Shown: positions 10,801 through 19,989, counted from the stretch's first letter. The stretch is DNA of 64,000 bases from Aquatica leii (GCA_035610365.1 CM069439.1:15327533-15391532); one strand, 5' to 3'. Made by a program: numbers and translations. The notes: generated from the sequence alone by a model not told the origin.

Positions 10801-12048
10801 CTTTCCATCGAGATAAATGCTATGCAATTGCTCTCTAGGCGATGCCATTTGGATTGTAACTTCCGGAGTTTGACTAGATGAGATTACTTTTTGTTTCTTT
10901 CGCTCGCCTCGTTCCAAATTTTCGAGGGCTCTTCTAGTCCTCTTCTTAGGTTTGGTACGATGCCGTCGTACATGGCCTATTTCATCGCAGTTCAAAGCTG
11001 TCACTCCTCTTTCCGGAAGTATTCGTCGCGCTATCTCCTCGATGCTTTCCAGTGTCTGCGCGGGTACTTCTGTAGCACAGCAGAGTCTATGACCATCTCG
11101 TTGCGATGCTTGTTTTGCTGCTTCAAACTCCAAAGCATGCACCAAAGCGTCATCCAATGTCTTCGGTCGAGCTAACCGGAGAGTCTGCTGTGTTTCGCTG
11201 TCTCGGAGGCCGTCTACAAAAGTTTGAATAGCCAATTGCTCCAAGAAGGTATCTGGCGCTGTAGGATACGCAAGCCGTGTTAGTCTGGCGATGTCAGCCT
11301 CAAACTCTTGAAGACTTTCGGCAGCTTTTTGAACCCGACTTTTAATTTGAGCCTGATATACTTGTTGAAGATGAGCATCCCCATATCTCATTTCTAATCG
11401 TGATATTAAGAGTTCGTAATTTTCTTGCAGGTGGTCCGGAATAGTTTGTAAAATTCCAAGCGCTTCTCCACGTAAGGACACTATTAAAGACGTCGCTTTC
11501 TGCTTGTTGCTCCAACCATTAGCTGTAGCTGCGGCTTCAAACTGCTTGTGGTAGGTTGACCATGGAACTTTACCATCAAAATTCGGTGGTACAACTTTGA
11601 ACTTGTGGGTGGTTTCTTCCCGACGGTCCATTATTAAATCTTCACTCGTGACACTTCCTTCACCATGGTAATTCATTTGGTTCATTCTTTCTTCGAGCAG
11701 TTTCATTCTGTCTTCTAATTTGTCCTCTATTGCTTCTATTTTCTCATTCACAGATTCGCAAATTTCTTCTTTCAAATTTAGCATATCTGCTTGGGTTTCC
11801 TCTTGCGCAATTTTGATTTGATTTCCTACACTAACCTGTATTTGTTCCTCAATAGTCTTTATTTGATTTTCCATGCTCGCTCTTATTTCTTCTTTTAAAC
11901 TTCTAGCATTTTCTTCCATTTTTCTTAAACTTTTCGACAGTTTTTCTTCAATTTTCTGTGAATTTTCGCCCATTTTTCTATTCATCGATTCGAGAATTTC
12001 AATTATTTTTGAATCCATTTTAACTGCTTGCAAACGCGTCACCGGCAT
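7882..12048 (-). CDS. Gypsy-1 Gag-Pol (Gag, protease, RT, RNase H, integrase N-terminal part)
   Basis: A 1388-codon frame starts at the first Met after the leader. Residues 20-125 form a coiled coil rich in Glu and Lys heptads, and about 150-330 are Gag (with VPWSTYHKQFEAAATANGW). A reduced zinc-knuckle-like NCDEIGH follows. Protease has LLVDTGATKTII (Asp427). RT spans about 690-870 with FSTLDLKSGYWQ and YLDD at 842-845. RNase H has VLDTDASNMAIGAVLS (about 987-1002) and RTDHAALKW. Integrase shows the HHCC finger (His1220 and His1229, Cys1259 and Cys1262) and core residues DIAGPFP (Asp1291) and HSDQGRNFE (Asp1351). Gag and Pol share one frame, so no separate frameshift site is apparent between them. 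The product would make virus-like particles and copy and insert the element. Confidence 0.95.
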   Translation of the reverse strand: MPVTRLQAVKMDSKIIEILESMNRKMGENSQKIEEKLSKSLRKMEENARSLKEEIRASMENQIKTIEEQIQVSVGNQIKIAQEETQADMLNLKEEICESVNEKIEAIEDKLEDRMKLLEERMNQMNYHGEGSVTSEDLIMDRREETTHKFKVVPPNFDGKVPWSTYHKQFEAAATANGWSNKQKATSLIVSLRGEALGILQTIPDHLQENYELLISRLEMRYGDAHLQQVYQAQIKSRVQKAAESLQEFEADIARLTRLAYPTAPDTFLEQLAIQTFVDGLRDSETQQTLRLARPKTLDDALVHALEFEAAKQASQRDGHRLCCATEVPAQTLESIEEIARRILPERGVTALNCDEIGHVRRHRTKPKKRTRRALENLERGERKKQKVISSSQTPEVTIQMASPREQLHSIYLDGKINGRSVQLLVDTGATKTIIRPDILLENEKTSPVTVRLRTATGDEIPTHGQVKVTIGLGNGVLDHQVLVADITEEVILGMDVIKKYGFHLDMKNDVLKIDNEEIPFHSSEKAAVRVLLSEDVTLPARTESVVMARLDGSLREGYIRAIEPMEGGLVEKGLLVGRTLVRVKKTMPVRILNINSDPVTLKKKTVVGQCTPVSQIVRCVKSNEDTSPKKCPQHLLDILTTKCENLSQDQLAKVKVLIQEYQDVFALESGSKGRTNVVKHKINTGDARPIRQHPRRLPLAKREEAEQIITDMEREGVIEPSSSPWASPVVLVKKKDGSTRFCVDYRQLNDVTKKDSYPLPRIDDTLDTLSGSQWFSTLDLKSGYWQVELEPKDREKTAFTIGTGLWQFTVMPFGLCNAPATFERLMETILRGLSWKTCLVYLDDVIVVGRSFEEHLNNLKEVFQRLRGANLKLSPKKCHVFKREVQYLGHVVSRDGVRADPDKIRAVQAWPRPIDKHQVRSFLGLCTYYRRFVPGFANIAKPLTKLTEEKAEFRWNEDCENSFNQLKQALVTSPILSYPREDGKFVLDTDASNMAIGAVLSQVQDGQEKVIAYFSKVLSRPERNYCVTRRELLAVVKSIEHFYKYLYGRKFLLRTDHAALKWLLQFRNPEGQVARWIERLQEYDYDTEHRAGSSHRNADALSRRPCPADCSHCSRLEEKVECLRRTAVVDDEWEPEQLRREQEDDPEIRQLLDWKESGRRPTWEEVSALGKNIKAYWAQWDSLIVEDGLLKRSLESAEGTGNKLQLVVPKSRVTEVLKHLHDETSGGHFGIKKTLGKVRERFYWMNCKEDVMKWCRKCIVCASGNGPARKHKAPMKQYNVGSPLERVAIDIAGPFPESDLGNKYILVAMDYFTKWTEAYAISNQEAATVADVLVKEFFCRFGVPLELHSDQGRNFESGLFQEVCRLLGIKRLGQRLFILSLMAWLNG

Positions 12049-12350
12049 AAATTTAAATATAACACGAATATAAAGTTTTTAAATACACTACTTTTTAAAA
12101 TGCAGTTTTTGTATAACACAAAATTTAATAACTATCCACTTATTAATATTAAACCACTAGTGTCCGGAAACGAATTTAATCGCGATCACGCACTTGTTAA
12201 AAGAAAAAGTTTAATAAACACTATTTTATACTTTAAAAATAAACACGCGTATCGCGCAAACTTAAAAGTTATTTATGCAATGTTTTTATTACGGGTGCGA
12301 TATCAAATAACTTAATGGTATTCACACTAAAAATCACGAACGGTTTGATA

Positions 12351-12368
12351 CCTCAACACCTGACGCCA
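12351..12368 (-). promoter_or_regulatory. Gypsy-1 primer-binding site, possibly tRNA-Leu type
   Basis: One base inside the 5' LTR the minus strand reads TGGCGTCAGGTGTTGAGG. The equivalent site of Gypsy-2 reads TGGTGTCAAGTGTGGGG. Both resemble the complement of a eukaryotic tRNA-Leu 3' end (TGGTGTCAGAAGTGGG), but with mismatches, so the tRNA call is tentative while the position is as expected. Confidence 0.5.
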
Positions 12369-12369
12369 C

Positions 12370-12817
12370 TGCTACGTATCTATTTATTAAAAACTAATTT
12401 ATTTATAACGACTAAAACTACGTTTACTTATTATAGAAATATGTACACTTTTAAATTAACCGAACTAATAAAATCTAATAATAAAAACACTTACACTACA
12501 ATTATGTATACCGTTGTATAACACTTAAGATAAGATAACGTCCTCGGATATCACTCTTGTTTACACTAATTATCACATACACGATTATTCTCGATTTATT
12601 TATGTAGACAAACACGTGTTAACGATTTATTTTCACTTGATAATCTTCTTAGCACATTCGCATTCCAGCAATAACTGACCTACGATTTCCATCTTCGGCT
12701 TTTATAGACATCAGCGAATTCTTCTCGATCGTTCCTCACTTTTCGCTATATTTTCTAGAAACTAGCTAACAGTTCTAGAAGGCTATTGCATTTGCAAGTA
12801 ATTTCTCTGACGTTTCA
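12370..12817 (-). repeat. Gypsy-1 5' LTR
   Basis: Nearly identical to 6202-6649 and bounded by TG and CA. It contains the same TATA-like promoter box (near 12701-12711) and the same polyadenylation-like region, and is flanked outside by ATAT. Confidence 0.93.
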
Positions 12818-12949
12818 ATATAAATTTATTCAACATATGTACAAGTCAGAATTAAAATATTTTAAGTTGTAATAATTGCAAAACTCGATAGTATTTAATC
12901 TTTATGTTAAGATAAATTGGCCATCCTTTATTTTTAATCACCAACTCGT

Positions 12950-13688
12950 AACTTTTCGACATTAAGATCTAGCAATTGTGAAGGACAATCTAGTCTTAGA
13001 ATTTTATTAGCAAATTTCCAAGATGTACAGTTTTAGTCTTATGGCATAGGCATTATAGTTTTAGAAGAAGTTTTCGTCGCTGAATAGATCCTTTACACTA
13101 ATTAACATTTTACAGCTTACATTTCAATGTATTTAGTAACATCATCCTACCAGATAGAACACCTGCAGCAGACTATACCATGGCAAACGTTGGATGCTTG
13201 ATCCTTGGGAGTAAGCAGTTTAGAACAAATTCTTCAGATAGAAATCGCCTAACGTATAAATTCCCTGTATGGTTATTTATGGTGAAAATGATGTTCTTTT
13301 GCCGAATTCAGGCAAACAAGCCATTGCTTTTTTTGAAACAATGGCTTTTTTTTGTGTTTGACAACCCCTAAGCCCAAAACTCTGGAGTTTCTTCCTTACT
13401 GTTGAAGTGCATACAATTACTACATTGGCTTCACAATTCGGTTAAATTAGTCGCGTTTTGTGTCAAATCCATCAAATTCTTCTTACGCAGTACACTGTCG
13501 TCTCTAACAAAAGTTTTTCTCAGGTGTCCACTGCGAGGCCGGTCTTCTATTTTTCCGGTGTTTCTGTACTTTTTAATCATTCTTACTACAGAAGATTGAT
13601 TGCACTTCACTTTAACAACATTTATATAAAGAATGATGGCGTACCACACTTCATCAGACAGCTTGGTTTGAACGGTTTTTGATGTCAT
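12950..13688 (-). pseudogene. Tc1-like transposase, broken
   Basis: The N-terminal part (minus 13688-13431, 85 codons) contains a helix-turn-helix followed by VVRMIKKYRNTGKIEDRPRS, the classic Tc1 paired-like DNA-binding linker with the GRPR-type basic motif nearby (RSGHLRKT). Downstream fragments in shifted frames recall the catalytic domain: LYVRRFLSEEFVLNCLLP, a SAAGVLSG stretch, and near 12970 LRLDCPSQLLDLN, matching the Tc1 WPSQSPDLNPIE block that holds the third catalytic residue. In life the enzyme would bind the TIRs and cut and paste at TA. Here several frameshifts and stops separate the pieces and the catalytic triad cannot be traced completely. It is nonfunctional. Confidence 0.75.
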
Positions 13689-13814
13689 TTTGACTGCAGC
13701 CGTACGTCAGATACTCTACTGTTTGTATACATAGAGAAAATGCAAAAGAACGTTGTAATTATAAGAAATCACAGACAGTTGTGCAGATATTTTTAAAAAA
13801 CGTAAATACTACAG

Positions 13815-13842
13815 AGTGATGCAATACTTTTAACCACCACTG
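13815..13842 (-). repeat. Tc1-like terminal inverted repeat, right
   Basis: On the minus strand it begins CAGTGGTGGTTAAAAGTATT and continues TGCATC. The adjacent TA at 13843-13844 fits Tc1/mariner target choice. Confidence 0.7.
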
Positions 13843-14519
13843 TATATACTGTATTACGTGTTATGTCAAATTAATTCAGAAAAACAAAAACAAAAATTCT
13901 TCTGGGAAAATACTGAGCCAAAGTAGTGTCCGATTACCAAAGAGACTGGGATCAGTATTTGCAATTCTTTCTAATGGCATACCGATCATCCGTTCACGAA
14001 ACACCATCCTGTGTAATGCTCGGTCGCGAAATACGACTGCCATGCGACCTCTAATTTGGACAAAGACAGGAAGAAGAAGTTGCTGGAGAATGCTACGTCA
14101 GCAAGCTGAGGAGGCTAGACGAAGTACATGAGGAGGTCCGTAAAAACACACAAATTGCCAGCGACAGAATGAATACTAGATATGACGCCAAGGCACAAAA
14201 TGGTGGGTTTCAATCTGGCGACATGGTGTCATTGTATAATCCCCAAAGAAGACGTTGTTTTAGCGCCGAAGCTTCAAAGGCAATGGGAGGGCCCCTATGA
14301 AGACGTACTAATGACGTCATATATCGCATCCCAGAGACAAGCCAAAAGTGGTCCACGTCGATCGTCTAGCCCCGTTTGCTGGCGATAACCACAATACACA
14401 AGTTCAAGTCCAAACCAGAGTAATAAAGGAATAGAGTTAGATAAGTTTATAAGCTTATACGGCGGTTCTGGAAAAGCTAGGTTCAGAGTTATCACCGAAG
14501 AACAACAAGACCTATTCCA

Positions 14520-15010
14520 AACACAAAAAGATTACGCCATCGCACATTGCGTGAGCGAGGATCTTGACGTGTCCAGAGGGGTTGCAGTTGTATTTTAAAA
14601 AAAGTTTGTGCAGCTAGATGAACTACGAAGACAGCAACCGGCAGTCCGAAAAGTTTTAAAACTACGTGGTGACAAACGCTTTGTTTTCTATCTGGTCACC
14701 AAGAAATACTCAAATACCAAGCCGTTATACGAAAATCTGTAGCGGACATTATGAAATCTCAAGAGAGAAATGGAGTTTCACCATGTTGAAAAATTGGCAG
14801 TACCGAAGCTCGGTTGTGGCTTAGATCAACTGAATTGGACGACAGCTTGAAACATGTTGGAGGTCGTCTTCCGAAGAACAGGCGTTCAAGTGTTGGTCTG
14901 TAGTTACCAACCAAGGAGAATATTGGGTCAGGAAAAGTCCAATGACTGTTACTTTTATGGTCAAGGAAGTTGCCAAAATGGAGAAAGCTGCTGCTATCGC
15001 CACGATGTTT
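14520..15010 (+). pseudogene. Macrodomain plus CCCH finger fossil of Gypsy-4
   Basis: The fossil keeps recognisable blocks of the same TARG1-like fold: IAHCVSEDLDVSRGVAVV at its start, FYLVTKK, and PKLGCGLDQLNW, so both catalytic-type residues (Lys and Asp) remain visible. A finger of the same C-x7-C-x5-C-x3-H spacing follows at about 14947-15003 (CYFYGQGSCQNGESCCYRH). The macrodomain start here lies in direct continuation of the integrase tail, suggesting the family makes it as a Pol C-terminal domain. The copy is broken. Confidence 0.8.
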
Positions 15011-15070
15011 TCTACCCGTGTCACATCCATTATCTTGTTCTGGGACAGAACAGTCTTAAGAAGAGGACAG

Positions 15071-15306
15071 TGAAACGTTCCAGAAATTATTCTCAAGTTT
15101 GAGAACTTTTGTGAGGTTTTTGTAGATTTCGAGAACGTTCACCGAAATATATAGAAAATTCTCGAACGTTTGGCCAAAATGTATAAATGCAGCACAAACA
15201 AATCAGAGGTCAGTTATTTCAGCAATTTGAAGACGGTAGTGTTAAGAAGATTATTGAAGTTTAAATAAATAAGTAATAAACCCGTGAGCTTGAGATAAAT
15301 ATACAG
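15071..15306 (+). repeat. Gypsy-4 LTR, truncated at its 3' side
   Basis: Begins TGAAACGTTCCAG directly after the polypurine tract. It shares CAAGTTTGAGA, GAACGTTCACCGAAA and ATGTATAAATGC (TATA-like) with the Gypsy-3 LTR at 44625 and, inverted, with the Gypsy-2 LTR at 40674. Similarity stops near 15306. Confidence 0.75.
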
Positions 15307-15558
15307 AGTTTTGTCACAAAAGCCGACGATGAAACTGCAAAGTTTTCAAAAAGAAATAAAAATAAAGTAACGTATTCAGATATTCTATTTGTAAGCAAAC
15401 CGTTGAAAATAATTGATTGTGACCTTTTAAGTCTAATGCATTCAAATTATTTTCCAAACTCCACGGACGATGAAGATATAAACGATGTGTCAATTTTAAG
15501 CGATGTGGCGTATGTTTCTTCTAACAAACCACATGATTACTTCATCAGATCTCAATGA
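15265..15558 (+). other. Unidentified open stretch
   Basis: A frame open for about 98 codons begins in the LTR remnant and runs to a stop at 15559, containing VTKADDETAKFSKRNKNK and a run STDDEDINDVSILSDVAY. It has no upstream Met and matches no family recognised here. It could be the readout of an older element next to the LTR, or chance. A short unrelated frame at 15667-15879 and AT-rich sequence fill the gap to 15955, with nothing recognised. Confidence 0.2.
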
Positions 15559-15955
15559 CTTGATACGATATTTGGGTTAACTCACAGAAAAATTACAAAT
15601 TTTGATATCTAAATTAAAACGATAAAATCTTTTACATTCTACTACTAGAATCTCTGTATTGAAGAAATGTCACAAAGAATTCAGTTTTTTTACAAAATTG
15701 AAAAAAACTTCTATTACTGCACTGGTGTAAATAGATTTTTCTATAAAATGTATATTGAATATTATTCTACAGAATGGAGATTATGTATCGTTGAAAACAA
15801 GTCTCAAGGCCGTAATAGTAACTCAAAACTATTGAATGGCGCCCACGGACTAACATTGTTTCTGGAAAATTTAATATAACATTTGAGTCGTTAGTGAATT
15901 CTAATTTGGTGATTCTGCCCTTTCTACAGATTAACTTAGGATTGATTAAACAATT

Positions 15956-16150
15956 TTGAAAGCACTAGAAAAAGAAGATAAATGTTTTAAATATTCCAAA
16001 GCTGTCGCAAAAGAATATATGTTGGTGCACAAATTAGAAAGCAATAATAAAAATTTAGAACGTATCATAAATAATTTAAAGTTAGAGCATAAACTTCTTT
16101 TAGAAATGTTTGCAAAAAGAGTGAGACATAGTTCAAATGTAAACCACGGG
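15956..16150 (+). other. Short coiled-coil-like frame, unidentified
   Basis: The frame reads as Lys/Glu/Asn-rich helix (LESNNKNLERIINNLKLEHK) with leucines at heptad-like spacing. It has no ATG of its own in good context and runs into a Penelope-like tail at about 16134. It could be a remnant of an element protein or of a host exon. There is no support beyond composition. Confidence 0.15.
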
Positions 16151-17790
16151 ACGGCCGTTTTGCCCTTTTGGGGCTCTTCGGCAGTGGGAAAACACTCTAA
16201 TGTACTTCCACAAATGCATTGTTTTCACTTCATCTTTGCCTTTGATCAGGTCGAGGTTGTCTTCTTCTGCCTCTGCATCTCGTTATGCCTTTCTTCTTGA
16301 TTTTTAGTTTATTGGCTTATCTTGTTGATTGTTTGTTTTTTTTTCTTTCCTTTATGTATTTAGCTTTCTTATTTTTTGTTTTGGCTGCTCGTCGTTTTCT
16401 TCCTTTCTTCGTTTTAATATTGTTGTTTTAGTTTTATTTATTTCTTCGAGTCTTTTTGTCTTCTGTTTTTTTTTGTTATGGCTTTATCGATTCTTGCTTG
16501 TCTGCATTTCTTCTTTTACTTGTTGTCGTTCTTCTGATTTCGGAGATTGTGTGAGTTTTAATTTTTTCTGTTATAGATTCTGTTCTTTTGTTTGTTATTT
16601 GTCCTAGTTTTTATGTTTAACTCTGATCCAATCTGCTCGTTGCTGATGTACCATTGAGCGTGTATCGCAATCTTAATTTTTTGGTTTATTAACCTCTGTA
16701 GTTCTTGTGTCTGTTTTTTTTTATTTTCTATTTTCCATATTGATATACGTTCTTATTTGATATTATTATTGTTTTTATTAGTTTTACTTTTGTTTCTATG
16801 CTCATTCTGCTTTTTATGTTGAGTAGTAGGTATAGTCTTGCTGATATTTGTGATGCTTTTCTTAATTTTTTTTTGTGGCTTCTCTTCCCGATGCTGTTCT
16901 GTTTTTTAGTGTTTTAATTATTGGTGTGATTTCTTGGATTGATATTTGTTCTATTTGTTCTGCGTCGTGTTCGATGTCGTTTGCCACTGTTTTGATGTTT
17001 CTGTAGTAGTTTAGACTATTGTTCGTTGATTTTTTGAATTTGCTTGAAATTGTTTTTCTAAAGCTTCTGCAAGTGCTTCCGCTTTTTCTTCATTTGTGAC
17101 TGTTAGTTTGTCTTTTGTTTTTAAATTAGATATGTTTTTTTTTGTTAGAGCGTTGATTATCGCCTAGAATGTTTGATCTTCAGTGTCAAGCTTATCGATT
17201 TTGTTTTCCCATTCTTCTTTAATGATGGTGTTTATTTCTTCTTTAAGTTCTTGGTTAATTTTGTTTAACATTGTTTTTATGTTTGAGTGGTATGTTCTCG
17301 TGTATTCTTTCCTTAAGTCTCTTTTTTCTTGATTTTTCTTTTAAGTTTTTTGATTATGTTGTTTCTGTTTTCGTAATCACTATTTTCGTTGTCGTTCTAT
17401 TCGTTATCCGATTCGTCCGGTAGAACTTCATACCGGTTCGTGGTTGATGGACCAGGTTTCGACCACTGTTTCCTCGCACGTTTAGCGGTGCTAGTCGGTT
17501 TGATAAAGTCGGATTAGTTGTCCGTCACTTCCATCACGCTATCGTTGGCCACCGTTCTTTCTTCAAGTACTCGCGTTATTCGAATACAAGTTTTTCATCA
17601 CTTAACCGTTAGCTCGTTTACTCGGTCAACACTGATGCATTGACAGACATGCAGCTTTATATTAATAAATGATGTCGGTACCATAAACGGAATATGATGA
17701 CAGAGCCATCTGATAGTGTAAATTTACCATGTGAAAATAGTTGACGTTGGCAAACTGATTTCATATTCGCGTAATTCAAACAAGTTTTGA
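16134..17790 (-). mobile_element. Penelope-like tail fragment (PLE-3 family), split by a Jockey-like LINE
   Basis: The two parts 16134-16221 and 17643-17790 together parallel the segment at 35094-35280: GACGGCCGTTTTGCC, a T-rich spacer and GGGGCTCTTCGGCAG, then CTTCCACAAAT, CATTGACAG and AGCTTTATATTAA in the same order. On the minus strand this gives the PLE-tail layout of a GCC/GGC stem followed by GCAAAACGGCC. The outer piece at 17690-17745 has an inverted relative at 35340-35393. No coding part is attached. Confidence 0.55.
16222..17634 (-). mobile_element. Jockey-like LINE, internally deleted, with 8-bp target duplication
   Basis: ATGCATTG flanks both sides (16214-16221 and 17635-17642). 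On the minus strand, reading from 17634, there is an ORF1-like start (KRARKQWSKPGPSTTNRYEV, then LPDESDNE), then the endonuclease-to-RT linker of a Jockey-type ORF2 (TLRKEYTRTY, FWAIINALTKKNISNLKTKD, EEKAEALAEALEKQFQ, ISIQEITPIIKTLKNRTASG), then a jump directly to the thumb region (LRKASQISARLYLLLNIKSR). Thus the gag middle, the endonuclease and the RT core are missing, and stops interrupt the rest. The T-rich plus strand here is the antisense of an A-rich LINE. It is dead, but both ends seem present, suggesting it moved as a deletion derivative or lost its core later. Confidence 0.65.
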
Positions 17791-19515
17791 ATAATAAATA
17801 TTGTTTAAAATTCTTTAAAAAATTACGTTTTATTTTATTAAAAAACAGTACAAACGTTTTTACTAAATACAATTACGTCTAGAGTTTACAGATTTGTTTT
17901 ACAAGATTTTTAAACTATTTATTTATAACTATAACTATATAACTATAACTGTTCAATTTCATCTTTGAGTTTTATTTGGTGCGTCACAGTATTAATTAAT
18001 TTATTTCTAGAGCACTCTCTCAAAAACTAAATTATGCTGTTTAGTTGAAAATATTTAAGAAACTCTTAATACCAAAATTCTCTGTTATTTTTTACATTCT
18101 GTAAAGTTTGACACTTTTACCCACTCACACACTCAAAAAAAATTACAATCTCTAATTTTTTTTAAATATTTTTAATTATTAATATTGCCAAATTGTTTTA
18201 GTTAATCTTTTGGTTGTATTTTTAATATGTATAACATTTTTTTTAATTCATTTACTTCAATATCGGTGTTATTAATGCGTTATTAATGTGATAATCAACT
18301 AAACTACTTTCTTTTTTTGTTAGTAATTTTTCATTATTTTCGCTATTTATATTTGATTCTTTTACTACTCTTGCCATAAGAAATTTCTTCGTTGTTTCTT
18401 ATCTGCTTTTTTACAAATATAAATAGAAAAGTTACGTAATAAATTTAAGTTAATGTTGTAAAAAGATTTACAATTGATCAACAAACGACTTTGTTTAGAA
18501 TTGCAAAATTAGCTAGAGCGAACGTTTGTTTTCCATAATTAGATTAGTAGCGTACTTACGGTGATTTTTCAAGTAGCAATTTTAGACAATAGCTATAGTA
18601 TGCATTTGCAAAAACTTTACAATACAATCTCCTCTGTGTATTCAGAACATTTTCGAATCTCACCTAAGGCACTGAATAATTGAAAACCTCATATCTGGAG
18701 ATTGTGTGCGCTCATTTCAGTTCACGCATGAGTTCTGCAATCAACACGTGCAGAAGCCCACAAATCATCCCTTGTATTCTCCATAAATCTTATAAACTTT
18801 ACTACTTTTCCACTTTTACCTAATATTTGTACCTTATTGCCAGTTGCTTAAATTTTCGTAAAGCTAAAGTGTGCTTCTGTTTTTGGTTTGAATGCGGAAA
18901 GTTTACTAAGCTGAACGTGTGCACTATTTATGACCTACATGAAAAACAGCGTTTTTCATAATTGTCTTAAACTTTAAAAACTCATTTTTTTGCAGTAATT
19001 GCAATATTAATGTTTGTTTAATGATTACTAATACTACATACACTTATAATTAATTAAAATAAATTTAATTAAAAAAACTTTAATGCAATTGCAATTTTAG
19101 TTCTAATTAATCGTCACTTTAATTACAAAGGTTTTACATTTATTAAGACAATAACAATTTTAGTAAAATAATTAAGTTTTAATTCATTGTTTTAAATCAT
19201 TTAAATAACGATTTAATTCAATATTGAGAATTTTTGGCTGATAATATTATGAGTACCTTCTATTTTTTATCAATAATGCTCCAATTATGACAAAACAATT
19301 TCATTTATTAATTGGCTATGAAAATGAACGTCTCATGACATAAATTTAACATAAATTTTGGTCAAATTATTTTAACTGTTTGTTTCTTACTTATGGTTTT
19401 ATTTTTTTCAAAATAATCTTGAAAATCGTCTTTGACAATGAATGTATAGTAAATGTACGTTTGAGCTAAACAATCTCGTTAATTGTTGTAAATGCAAAAC
19501 CACGTTAGGTTAATG
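17791..19515. other. AT-rich sequence, no gene recognised
   Basis: No frame, RNA gene or repeat was recognised in this stretch. It has many short A/T runs and no convincing splice-bounded open stretch. Confidence 0.4.
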
Positions 19516-19519
19516 TTAA

Positions 19520-19985
19520 GACCCCGGCTACGATACGAGCGGTGGGCGGTGAGCGTTGAGTAGCGAGCGGCATCATCCGCGACACACACTTACTAGTGCA
19601 TTTCAAGATGTCAACAATTGAAGACGTAGGGCTTCTGTTGTTACTCTCTGAGAATTGTATCTTGAAGAAAACATTCGGTTGTAGCTATGTACAAGAAACT
19701 GAGAAAACGTTGTAGAGTTCATCCAATAAACAAAAAAAGACGAACTTTTGGAAAGTATTACCATCTAATATCGCAGCTTAGAGACTTAGACTAAACTAAA
19801 GCGTGCAAAGTAGCTACGATTTATATAAGCGGTGTGCGACAGTCAAAAAGCAATCGGACAGGTTTTGAAGACGTGAGTGTCGCTCACCGCTCAGACCTAT
19901 CGTAACCACTCTCTTCAGATTTGCACATACAAATGGGTCTAGATATCAACGCGGCGCCGCTTCACGGTCGTATCGTAGCCGGGGC
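19520..19985 (+). mobile_element. PIF/Harbinger-like transposon, internally deleted
   Basis: The ends are inverted: GACCCCGGCTACGATACGAG on the left and TCGTATCGTAGCCGGGGC on the right, flanked by TTAA on both sides (19516-19519 and 19986-19989), consistent with the TTA/TAA-type target preference of this superfamily. A frame inside reads KLRKRCRVHPINKKRRTFG followed by KYYHLISQLRDLD, the conserved N-terminal stretch of Harbinger transposases (W-V-x-P-I-N...R...G-x-Y...L-R-x-D). The DDE catalytic part is absent from the 466 bp, so this is a non-autonomous derivative that keeps its parent's first coding segment. Confidence 0.75.
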
Positions 19986-19989
19986 TTAA

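Larger units (their letters stand above)
6202..12817 (-). mobile_element. Gypsy-1: Ty3/Gypsy LTR retrotransposon with a macrodomain, nearly whole
   Basis: It is 6.6 kb long with 448-bp LTRs (6202-6649 and 12370-12817) differing at only about three positions, so insertion was recent. ATAT flanks both ends (6198-6201 and 12818-12821), a 4-bp target duplication. Order on the minus strand is 5' LTR, primer-binding site, Gag-protease-RT-RNaseH-integrase, integrase tail with GPY/F module, macrodomain plus CCCH finger, polypurine tract, 3' LTR. It looks almost whole, with about two breaks in the coding region. It sits inside an old Tc1 copy. Other, older members of the group lie at 13.9, 38.6 and 44.3 kb. 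Confidence 0.95.
6029..13842 (-). mobile_element. Tc1-like DNA transposon, decayed, split by Gypsy-1
   Basis: The two ends are inverted: CAGTGGTGGTAAAAACTCCT at 6029 and, on the minus strand from 13842, CAGTGGTGGTTAAAAGTATT, with TGCATC continuing in both. A TA follows the right end, and the left TA has decayed. Transposase remnants lie on the minus strand next to the right end. Removing Gypsy-1 (6202-12817) leaves about 1.2 kb, close to the size of a slightly shortened Tc1 element. The transposase frame is broken many times, so this is an old, dead copy that served as target for the much younger Gypsy-1. Confidence 0.75.
13925..15306 (+). mobile_element. Gypsy-4: old Ty3/Gypsy 3' part with macrodomain and partial LTR
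   Basis: A decayed relative of Gypsy-1 on the opposite strand. It starts inside the integrase (YQRDWDQYLQ, FLMAYRSSVHE), carries the integrase tail, then the macrodomain and CCCH finger, a polypurine tract and a truncated LTR of the Gypsy-2/3 subfamily type. Everything upstream of the integrase is missing. It is broken in several places and clearly older than Gypsy-1. It shows that the macrodomain position is shared across subfamilies. Confidence 0.85.

Noticed and set aside
14821-15096. 91-codon minus-strand frame
   Set aside because: It is the antisense of the Gypsy-4 macrodomain and finger region, and the same shadow appears at 6618-6899 against Gypsy-1.
16329-16607. 92-codon Phe/Leu/Ser-rich plus-strand frame that looks like a membrane protein
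   Set aside because: It is the antisense of an A-rich LINE segment; hydrophobicity follows from T-rich codons.
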